Shown here piece by piece: positions 57,751-64,000 of a DNA stretch of 64,000 nucleotides (positions are counted from its first letter, which is position 1; the number at the start of each line of letters is the position of its first letter). The stretch is taken from NCBI RefSeq assembly GCF_016862095.1, contig NZ_BOMH01000037.1, forward strand, positions 124,001 through 188,000, read 5' to 3'. The stretch is from Actinoplanes cyaneus (GTDB lineage: Bacteria > Actinomycetota > Actinomycetes > Mycobacteriales > Micromonosporaceae). The position numbers were made by a program, and so were the translations under genes. The notes below the pieces were generated by a model. That model was given only the letters and a program-made list of their open reading frames with translations. It was not told the DNA's origin and ran no database searches.

Positions 57751-59493
57751 TTATTCGAAAAGTCCCTGGTAGATGTCCTTGATGTTCCAGTGGCCCGGCG
57801 TCGGGACGGGTTCGTTGACCATCGGCACGTCGATCACCGCGGGACGACGGCGCTCCACGGCGGACTTGAGCGCGGCACCGAGATCGCCCGGCTCGGCGAT
57901 GTCGTAGCCGTCGGCGCCGCAGGCCCGGCCCAGGGCGGCGAAGTCGGGGCTGTACGGGTTGCCCTCCGGGTCCACGAAGTCACAGCCGTAGCTGCGGCCG
58001 AACGCGTTGGCCTGCAGGTCGGAGATGGTGCCGTGGGCCCGGTTGTTCATCACCAGGAAGATCACCGGCAGACCCTGCTCGACCGCGAGGGGCAGGGCCG
58101 GCAGCTGGGCGCTCATGCCACCGTCGCCGATCAGCGCGACCACCACCCGGTCCCGGTCGGCGATCTGCACCCCGAGCGCGGCGGCCGGGCCGAAGCCCAT
58201 CGTCGAGGCGCCACCCGGGGTGATGAACCGGCCGGCCTCCGGCAGCGGGTAGCACTGGGCCACCCCGTTCTTGTTCCAGCCGACATCGGTGACCAGCACC
58301 GCGTTGTCGGGAAGGTTCGCCCGGACGTCGGCGAGGATGCGTTCCGGGCGCAGCGGGAACTTCTCGCTGCGTCCCCGCTCGGCGCTGCCGGCGAACAGTT
58401 CGGTGCGGGCCGCCCGGATCTGTTCGCGCAGGTGAGGGCGATCGCTGCCGCCGGGGTGCTGACGGCGTACCGCGGAAAGGATCTTCTTCGCCGCGAGGCC
58501 CGCGTCGGCGACCGCACCGATCTCCACCGGGTAGTTGCGGCCGATCTCGGCGGGGTCGATGTCGATCTGGATCAGCCGGCTCGGCGGGAACCGCCAGGTG
58601 TAGTCGGGATCCCAGGAGCTGGCGTCGGTCTCGGCGAAGCGGGTGGCGATCGCCAGGACCAGGTCGGCGTCGCGGGCGTACGCGTTGGTCTCCGTCAGAC
58701 CCCAGAAGCCGGTCATGCCCAGGACCAGGGGGTGGTCGTCGGGCAGGGCGCCCTTGGCCATCAGCGAGTGCGCGACCGGGATGTCGAGGTGCTCGGCCAG
58801 CTCGCGCAGCGCCTGACGGCCGGCCGGACCGCCGAGCCCGCCGCCGAGATAGATCAGCGGCCGGTGCGCCGAGACCAGAGCGGCGGCGATCCGCTCGGCG
58901 TCGTCGTCGGCCAGGTCCGGCCGGGTGGTGGTCTGCGGCAGCGGGTAGGCCGGCACGCTGTCGGGCAGCGGGCGGGAGAACAGGTCCATCGGCACGTTGA
59001 GCAGGACCGCGCCGGGCCGGCCGGACGTGGCGGTCCAGAACGCGCGCTCGGTGAACCTGGTCAGGTCTTCGACGCGGTGCACCTGCCAGGCGCGCTTGAC
59101 GAACGGGCGGTAGATCGCCGTCTGGTCGGCGTCGGCGTGCAGGTTGACTTCCTGGTGCGGGTGCCGGCCGTACATGTAGGACGGGATGTCGCCGGAGATG
59201 GCGATCAGCGGTACCGAGTCCAGGGCGGCGGTGGCCACGCCGGTCACCGCGTTCATCATGCCCGGGCCGACGTGCATCAGGACGACACCGGGCTTGCCGG
59301 TGGCCCGGGCATAGCCGTCGGCGGCGTGCGCGGCGGTCTGCTCGTGACGGGCGATGACGAACTGGATCGGGCTACGGCCGATCGCGTCGAGCAGTGCGAT
59401 GTTGGTGTGCCCGCACGTGCCGAAGATGTATTCGACGCCGTAGTCGACGAGCTGTGTGACGAGGGCCGCGGCCCCGGTGATGGGCTCGGACAT
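57751..59493 (-). CDS. Thiamine diphosphate enzyme, acetolactate synthase-like
   Basis: The 580-residue enzyme has three ThDP-family domains: the Pyr domain with catalytic Glu51 (RHEQTAAHAADGYAR), a central domain (IYLGGGLGG), and the PP domain with GDGGMSAQLPAL and MNNRAHGT for Mg-ThDP. It may decarboxylate a 2-oxo acid or carboligate; the closest known groups (acetolactate synthase, benzoylformate decarboxylase, oxalyl-CoA decarboxylase, sulfoacetaldehyde acetyltransferase) cannot be separated by eye. ATG 59493 abuts the aldehyde dehydrogenase stop, suggesting that an aldehyde made here is oxidised by that enzyme. Confidence 0.85.
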   Translation of the reverse strand: MSEPITGAAALVTQLVDYGVEYIFGTCGHTNIALLDAIGRSPIQFVIARHEQTAAHAADGYARATGKPGVVLMHVGPGMMNAVTGVATAALDSVPLIAISGDIPSYMYGRHPHQEVNLHADADQTAIYRPFVKRAWQVHRVEDLTRFTERAFWTATSGRPGAVLLNVPMDLFSRPLPDSVPAYPLPQTTTRPDLADDDAERIAAALVSAHRPLIYLGGGLGGPAGRQALRELAEHLDIPVAHSLMAKGALPDDHPLVLGMTGFWGLTETNAYARDADLVLAIATRFAETDASSWDPDYTWRFPPSRLIQIDIDPAEIGRNYPVEIGAVADAGLAAKKILSAVRRQHPGGSDRPHLREQIRAARTELFAGSAERGRSEKFPLRPERILADVRANLPDNAVLVTDVGWNKNGVAQCYPLPEAGRFITPGGASTMGFGPAAALGVQIADRDRVVVALIGDGGMSAQLPALPLAVEQGLPVIFLVMNNRAHGTISDLQANAFGRSYGCDFVDPEGNPYSPDFAALGRACGADGYDIAEPGDLGAALKSAVERRRPAVIDVPMVNEPVPTPGHWNIKDIYQGLFE

Positions 59494-60969
59494 CTAGTTC
59501 TCTCCCCAGATCGACAGGTCGCGCAGCATCAGCGTCTTGACCACCGTGTAGTCCTCGATCATGTGGCGGGGCGACTCCCGGCCGAAGCCGGAGTCCTTCA
59601 CCCCGCCGAACGGAATGTGGTCGAGCCGGAAGTTCGACGAGCCGTTCACGATCAGCCCACCGACCTCGAGCTCACGCCAGGCGGTGAGGATGCGCCCGAT
59701 GTCGCCGGTGAACAGGCCGGCCTGCAGCCCGAACCGGCTGTTGTTGCAGGTCCGCAGAACCTCGTCGAAGTCGTCGAACGGCAGCACCGTGACCAGCGCG
59801 CCGAAGACCTCCTGGGTCACCACGGAGGCGTCGGCGGGCGGGTCGGCAACCACGGTCGGCGTGAGCGTGGCACCGTCACGAGAGCCGCCGACGGTGATCC
59901 GGGCGCCGCCGCCGGCTGCCTCGGTGGCCCAGCTGAGAACCCGCTCGGCGGCCTGTTCGTCCACCATCGAGCCGACGTCGGTCCGCGGGTCGAGCGGGTC
60001 GCCCACCCGCAGGGTCGCCACCTCGGTGCTGAGCAGATCGACGAACCGCTCGAAACAGGCTCGCGCGACGTAGATCCGCTGGACCGAGATGCAGCTCTGC
60101 CCGGAGTTCGTGTAGCCGGTGCGGGCACAGACGCGGGCCGCGGCCGCCAGATCGGCGTCATCGCAGACGATCGTCGCGGCGTTCCCGCCCAGCTCCAGGA
60201 CCAGGCGTTTGGCGCCGGCCGCCCGGGCGACGGCGGCGCCGGTCTCCGCGCTGCCGGTGAAACTGATGACCGCCACCTCGGGGGCGGCGCACAGCGCGGC
60301 ACCGACGTCGCCGCCGCCGTGCAGCAGCTGCACCGACTCGACCGGCGCGCCCGCCGCGAGCAGCACCGCGACGATCGCGGCCGAGACCGCTGGTGCCTGC
60401 GGCGGCGCCTTGACGATGGTGCTGTTGCCGGCCGCGAACGAGGCGCCCAGCTTGTGTGCGAGCAGGTTCGCCGGCGCGTTGAACGGGGTGATGGCCAGGG
60501 CGACCCCGGCCGGGGCGCGGTAGGTCAATGCGGTGTTGCCGACCCCGCGGGCCCAGCCGGCGACCGGCAGCACGTCACCGCCGATCTGCCGGGCCTCGGC
60601 CGCGCAGACCGCGAACGTGTCGGCCACCCGGTCCAGTTCACCGCGGCCGTCCTTGAGCGGCTTGCCCAGCTCCAGCGCGACGAGGCGGGCGATCGCCTCG
60701 CGGTGCGCGATAGCCAGCTCGGCGGCGCGCTGCAGGATCGTGGCTCGCGTGGCCGGCGCCAGGCGGGCCACCGTCCGTGCGCTCGCTTTCGCGTACTCCG
60801 CGGCCTGGCGGGCGTCGCCCGGCTCGGCCACGCGGGCCCGGCTGACCACCGTACGGGTGTACGGCCCGATGCGCTCGGCGGACGGTCCGTCGCCGATCCA
60901 CTTCCCGCCGAGCAGGGCCGGCACGGAAACCACCGATCCCGGCGCGGTGTCGAGGATCGCGTCGAGCAT
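59494..60969 (-). CDS. NAD(P)-dependent aldehyde dehydrogenase
   Basis: The 491-residue ALDH-superfamily protein has TPFNAP (Asn164), the general base Glu259 in LELGGN and nucleophile Cys293 in NSGQSC, all intact. It is close to glyceraldehyde-3-phosphate/lactaldehyde-type ALDHs by the IPFGG-K-SGFGRE-like end (IPFGGVKDSGFGRES). AAGGAGG precedes ATG 60969. First gene of the leftward operon, divergent from IclR. Confidence 0.92.
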   Translation of the reverse strand: MLDAILDTAPGSVVSVPALLGGKWIGDGPSAERIGPYTRTVVSRARVAEPGDARQAAEYAKASARTVARLAPATRATILQRAAELAIAHREAIARLVALELGKPLKDGRGELDRVADTFAVCAAEARQIGGDVLPVAGWARGVGNTALTYRAPAGVALAITPFNAPANLLAHKLGASFAAGNSTIVKAPPQAPAVSAAIVAVLLAAGAPVESVQLLHGGGDVGAALCAAPEVAVISFTGSAETGAAVARAAGAKRLVLELGGNAATIVCDDADLAAAARVCARTGYTNSGQSCISVQRIYVARACFERFVDLLSTEVATLRVGDPLDPRTDVGSMVDEQAAERVLSWATEAAGGGARITVGGSRDGATLTPTVVADPPADASVVTQEVFGALVTVLPFDDFDEVLRTCNNSRFGLQAGLFTGDIGRILTAWRELEVGGLIVNGSSNFRLDHIPFGGVKDSGFGRESPRHMIEDYTVVKTLMLRDLSIWGEN

Positions 60970-60989
60970 CCTTACCTCCTTGGTCCGTC

Positions 60990-61002
60990 AAGTGGACCAC
61001 TT
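60990..61002. promoter_or_regulatory. Palindrome, likely IclR operator
   Basis: AAGTGG-A-CCACTT is a perfect 6-1-6 inverted repeat within a stretch with repeated GGTCC/GGACC blocks (60982-60998). It lies 21 bp before the aldehyde dehydrogenase start and about 210 bp from the IclR start; IclR proteins commonly bind such sites in divergent promoters. Confidence 0.6.
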
Positions 61003-61210
61003 ACGGTCAATCTGGACCGCTGTGCGGACTTGGGTGTAACGTACGGTTGGCCGCCGGGCGAAGGCAATAGGCATGGTCGAAAAGTTACGAGCAGATGTCC
61101 TCGTCGCCGGGACGGCAGAATCGTCGGTGTCCGAGACACCACCGCCGCATGCCGCGGCGGCGTCGCGCCACGGTGACGTGGTCGCGACGCGACAGAGGGA
61201 GTGAGCCACC

Positions 61211-62008
61211 GTGCCATCCGTGAGCAGCCGCAAGGCCACCGGCGAGGAGACGTCCGACGTCCAGGGCGTCCGCAGCATCCAGCGTGCACTCGACGTCCTG
61301 TCGCTGCTGAGCGAGGACCGGCCGCTGATCGCCATCCGCGACATCGTGGCGGCGACCGGGCTGGCCAAGACGACGGTGATCCGGATCGTCCAGACCCTCG
61401 AGCAGAGCGGCCTGCTGTGGGCGACCAGTTCCGGTTACATGGCCGGCCCCGGCCTGTGGCGCTGGGCGCACCTGGCCAAGCGCGGCTGGGAGCTCCCCCC
61501 GGAGACCCAGCGCCTGATGCGGGAACTGGCGGCCGGTGAGCGGGAGACGGTCAACGTCTACGTCGCTCGTGACATCGTGCGGATCTGCATCGCCCAGCAG
61601 GAGAGCCCGCAAGCGTTGCGGCACGTCGTGCAGGTCGGCGACGAACTGCCGCTGTGGGCCGGCGCCTCGGCGAAGGTGCTGCTGCGCGGCGCCTCGCCGG
61701 CCCTGCTGGAGCGGGTGACCCGCTCCTCCCCCTACGGCGAGGAGCACGTGGCCCGGATGCGGGAGTGGATCGACCAGGCGGCCGAGCAGGGGTACGCGAT
61801 CAGCCACGGCGAACGCGACGCGGGGCTGTCCGCCGTGGCGGTCCCGATCCTGGGGCGCTCCGGCACGGTGGTGGCAGCGCTCACCCTGAGCGGGCCGACA
61901 GTCCGCTTCACCGACGAGCGCGTCGCCGGGTTCACCCGGGCCCTGCTCGCCGCGGCGACACAGATGAACGAGCGCGGCTTCGATCATCCGCTGGGCTCGT
62001 CGTTCTAA
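61211..62008 (+). CDS. IclR-family transcriptional regulator
   Basis: The 265-residue protein has an IclR winged helix (SIQRALDVLSLLSEDRPLIAIRDIVAATGLAKTTVIRIVQTL, given here as segments ALDVLSLL and LAKTTVIRIV) and an effector GAF-like domain with WAGASAKVLL and GERDAGLSAVAVPI. GTG 61211 is the start. It likely controls both the leftward ALDH-ThDP-Liv operon and the CoA-transferase gene 54 bp downstream. Confidence 0.9.
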   Translation: MPSVSSRKATGEETSDVQGVRSIQRALDVLSLLSEDRPLIAIRDIVAATGLAKTTVIRIVQTLEQSGLLWATSSGYMAGPGLWRWAHLAKRGWELPPETQRLMRELAAGERETVNVYVARDIVRICIAQQESPQALRHVVQVGDELPLWAGASAKVLLRGASPALLERVTRSSPYGEEHVARMREWIDQAAEQGYAISHGERDAGLSAVAVPILGRSGTVVAALTLSGPTVRFTDERVAGFTRALLAAATQMNERGFDHPLGSSF

Positions 62009-62062
62009 CCCCCGGCCCGGACCCCTTCGATCCGGCCGGGGACATCGGAAGGAGAAACGCGC

Positions 62063-63304
62063 ATGCAGGATCGGCCGCTCGACGGTGTCCGCGTCCTCGA
62101 CCTCACCAACGTCCTCGCCGGGCCCTACTGCACATACCACCTGATGCTGCTGGGCGCGGAGGTCATCAAGATCGAGGTCCCCGGCCGCGGCGATCTCGCC
62201 CGGCGGCTGGGGCCGGACCCGGAACTCAATCGCGCCAAGCTCGGCGCGTCGTTCCTGGCCCAGAACGCCGGCAAGAAGTCCGTCGAACTCGACCTGAAGG
62301 ACGATCGTGGCCGGGCCACCTTCGCGGAGTTGGTGACGCACGCCGACGTGCTGGTCGAGAACTTCCGGGCCGGCGTGCTCGATCGCATCGGATTCGGCTG
62401 GGAGCGGCTGCGGACGCTGAACCCGGCGCTCGTCTACTGTGCGATCAGCGGTTTCGGTCAGCACGGGCCGATGAGCCAGGCCCCGGCGTACGACCAGATC
62501 ATCCAGGGCCTGTCCGGGATGATGAGCATCACCGGCACTCCCGACACCGTTCCGTTGCGGGTCGGCTTCCCCGTCGCCGACAGTGTCGGCGGACTCAGCG
62601 CGGCGCTGGCGATCAGTGCGGCGCTGGCCGGTCGCCGGCACGACGGCAAGGGACGTTTCCTGGACGTGTCCATGCTGGAGGCCTCGCTGTCGGCGATGGG
62701 CTGGGCCGTCTCCAACTACCTGGTCAGCGGGGTCGAGCCGGAACCGATGGGTGATCAGAACGCCACCGCCGCGCCGTCCGGGACCTTCGACGCCGCGGAC
62801 GGTCCGCTCAACATCGCGGCGAACCGGCAGGAGCAGTACGAGACCCTGTGCCGGCTCGTGGGCCGTCCCGACCTGATCACCCACCCCGACTTCGCCGAGC
62901 GGGAAGCCCGCAAGAAGAACCGCCACGCGCTCAACGCGCAGCTCAACGAGGCACTGCGGTGCCGTCCGGCCGGCGAATGGGAACGGATCCTGCAGGCGGC
63001 CGGAGTTCCGGCGGCGCGCATCCTGACCGTCGCCGAAGCGGTCGCGGCCGACCAGGTGACGGGTCGTGGGTTCCTCGCCGACCTCGCGTTCCCGCCGGGA
63101 ACGCCCCGCTCGGCCGTGGACCGCGCTCCGGGCGGGACGTTGCGGGTGAGCGGCAACGGCATCCTCGTCGACGGCGAGCCGCTGACCCCGACCGCGCCAC
63201 CACCGGGGCTCGGAGAGCACAACGCGGAGCTGCCCGAGTTGCTGCACCGCTGGCGGGACGCCGGACGGCCGGGGCTGGCCGGCGTCCCGGACCGGCGACG
63301 GTGA
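62063..63304 (+). CDS. CaiB/BaiF family CoA-transferase
   Basis: The 413-residue class III CoA-transferase has the N-terminal LDGVRVLDLTNVLAGPYCT, the catalytic Asp144 in PAYDQIIQGLSGMMS and GKGRFLDVSMLEA. It moves CoA between acyl groups through an aspartyl-CoA thioester. Together with the ThDP enzyme it recalls formyl-CoA transferase/oxalyl-CoA decarboxylase pairs, but specificity is not readable. GGAAGGAG precedes ATG 62063. Confidence 0.9.
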   Translation: MQDRPLDGVRVLDLTNVLAGPYCTYHLMLLGAEVIKIEVPGRGDLARRLGPDPELNRAKLGASFLAQNAGKKSVELDLKDDRGRATFAELVTHADVLVENFRAGVLDRIGFGWERLRTLNPALVYCAISGFGQHGPMSQAPAYDQIIQGLSGMMSITGTPDTVPLRVGFPVADSVGGLSAALAISAALAGRRHDGKGRFLDVSMLEASLSAMGWAVSNYLVSGVEPEPMGDQNATAAPSGTFDAADGPLNIAANRQEQYETLCRLVGRPDLITHPDFAEREARKKNRHALNAQLNEALRCRPAGEWERILQAAGVPAARILTVAEAVAADQVTGRGFLADLAFPPGTPRSAVDRAPGGTLRVSGNGILVDGEPLTPTAPPPGLGEHNAELPELLHRWRDAGRPGLAGVPDRRR

Positions 63305-63311
63305 CGGTGGC

Positions 63312-64000
63312 CTAGGCATCACGATCACCGCCGGCCAGTTCGAGGAAATCGCGGTACATCGCCTCCTCGTCGCCCGCCCGCCCGGTGAACAGGCGGAACG
63401 AGGCGGCGGCCTGGTAGACGACCATGCCGCCGCCGTCGGCCACCCGGCAGCCCCGCTGCCGGGCCGCGCGAATCAGCTCCGTCTCCAGCGGGCGGTAGAT
63501 GACGTCGGCAACCCAGAGCTCCGGTCGCACGTGCACCAGGTCGATCGGCACCCCGGGATGGCCCTCCATCCCTATCGGAGTCGCGTTGACCAGGCCGTCG
63601 GCGGCGGCGAGCCGATCGGGCGCGGCCTCCGGCGTGATCGCCTCGACGGTCAGGTCATGGTGAGCCGTGATCGATCGGAGCAGCCGTTGTGCGCGGTCGA
63701 GATCGAGGTCCGCGACAGTGAGCCGGCGGGTGCCCGCGGCGGCCAGCGCCGAGGCCACCGCCAGGCCCGCACCGCCCGCGCCGAGCAGCACGACGTGCCC
63801 GGGCGCCACGGCGGGCAGTGCCCGAGCCAGGCCCTGGGCGAATCCGTACCGGTCGGTGTTGTGACCGACCGCGCGCCCGTGCCGGAAGACGACAGTGTTC
63901 ACGGCACCGAGCTCGGCCGCCTCGGGTGCCAGTTCGTCGAGGTACTTGACCACTTCCTGCTTGCAGGGGTGGGTGATGTTCAGCCCGCGGAAGCCCAGCT
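63312..64000 (-). CDS. Quinate/shikimate dehydrogenase (partial, start beyond window)
   Basis: The visible 229 residues run to the right edge and include GLNITHPCKQ (substrate-binding Lys region), GAVNTVVF, HNTDRYGF and GAGGAGLAVASAL for NAD(P). This is the AroE/YdiB family; the N-terminal 50 or so residues are outside. THPCKQ, with Cys, is common in catabolic quinate/shikimate dehydrogenases rather than biosynthetic AroE (THPYK). It fits a quinate/shikimate route ending with the dehydroshikimate dehydratase at 49.5 kb. Convergent with the CoA-transferase gene. Confidence 0.87.
   Translation of the reverse strand, partial: LGFRGLNITHPCKQEVVKYLDELAPEAAELGAVNTVVFRHGRAVGHNTDRYGFAQGLARALPAVAPGHVVLLGAGGAGLAVASALAAAGTRRLTVADLDLDRAQRLLRSITAHHDLTVEAITPEAAPDRLAAADGLVNATPIGMEGHPGVPIDLVHVRPELWVADVIYRPLETELIRAARQRGCRVADGGGMVVYQAAASFRLFTGRAGDEEAMYRDFLELAGGDRDA

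Noticed and set aside
55750..61176. Very long open frame (1808 codons) on the + strand
   Set aside because: It is antisense to livMG, livH, livK, the ThDP enzyme and ALDH, all with clear catalytic motifs. Long opposite-strand frames are common at this GC content, and its translation is low-complexity (Gly/Arg/Asp/Val).
1..64000. CRISPR arrays, tRNA/rRNA genes, phage or complete insertion sequences
   Set aside because: I found no regularly spaced repeats with variable spacers, no cloverleaf-like segment I could support, and no transposase, integrase or phage structural gene.

Overview
The window is high-GC DNA with many GTG/TTG starts, ATGA/GTGA stop-start overlaps and actinobacterial gene families (an MmpL-type transporter, PptT/PptH, short-chain Z-prenyl diphosphate synthase, LPxTG and anchored-repeat surface proteins). 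It looks like a soil filamentous actinomycete chromosome; a Micromonosporaceae (Actinoplanes-like) origin is my inference. I see no rRNA, tRNA, CRISPR array, phage or complete IS element.

Layout. 0-6 kb: a copper-monooxygenase-like lipoprotein, an MMPL transporter and a convergent OmpR/histidine-kinase pair. 6-17 kb: small accessory genes (two GNATs, a VapBC-like pair, a serine hydrolase, a FIST sensor protein flanked by a 101-bp degenerate direct repeat, a Z-prenyl synthase, a FAD monooxygenase/TetR pair with shared operators, an APH-fold kinase, a papain-like protein and a ~33-bp tandem-repeat tract). 17-30 kb: a large APC-type permease, the pptH-pptT coenzyme A/carrier-protein pair, a membrane PAS protein without an output domain, GH65 with a truncated sugar kinase, and a TetR/flavin-barrel/hydrolase/SDR group.

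30-46.5 kb is the most distinctive region: a zinc-starvation island. It holds zinc-free paralogues of ribosomal proteins L28 and L33, the remains of an S14 paralogue, a divergent COG0523 (CobW-like) protein, a TroABCD/ZnuABC-type importer with an ArsR gene at its end, and two adjoining groups of surface proteins plus a second importer of the 'anchored-repeat' type. One surface domain of about 180 residues occurs seven times in six proteins: with a WxL-like tail next to a DUF916 partner, twice in an LPxTG protein, alone in two secreted proteins, before a C-terminal membrane anchor, and in circularly permuted form inside a metal-binding lipoprotein. Four Zur-like boxes lie upstream of the four transcription units. 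I infer one Zur regulon that makes an envelope system to capture and import zinc while the ribosome releases it.

46.5-49.4 kb: accessory genes and regulators (nucleotidyltransferase-like, SnoaL-like, MerR, TetR). 49.4-64 kb: a catabolic cluster with a fused 3-dehydroshikimate dehydratase/HPPD-like enzyme under a palindromic operator, a flavin/4Fe-4S old-yellow-enzyme-type reductase, a Liv-type ABC importer with LivM fused to LivG, a ThDP enzyme, an aldehyde dehydrogenase, IclR, a CaiB/BaiF CoA-transferase and a quinate/shikimate dehydrogenase that runs off the right edge. Together they suggest uptake and breakdown of quinate/shikimate or a related organic acid toward protocatechuate.
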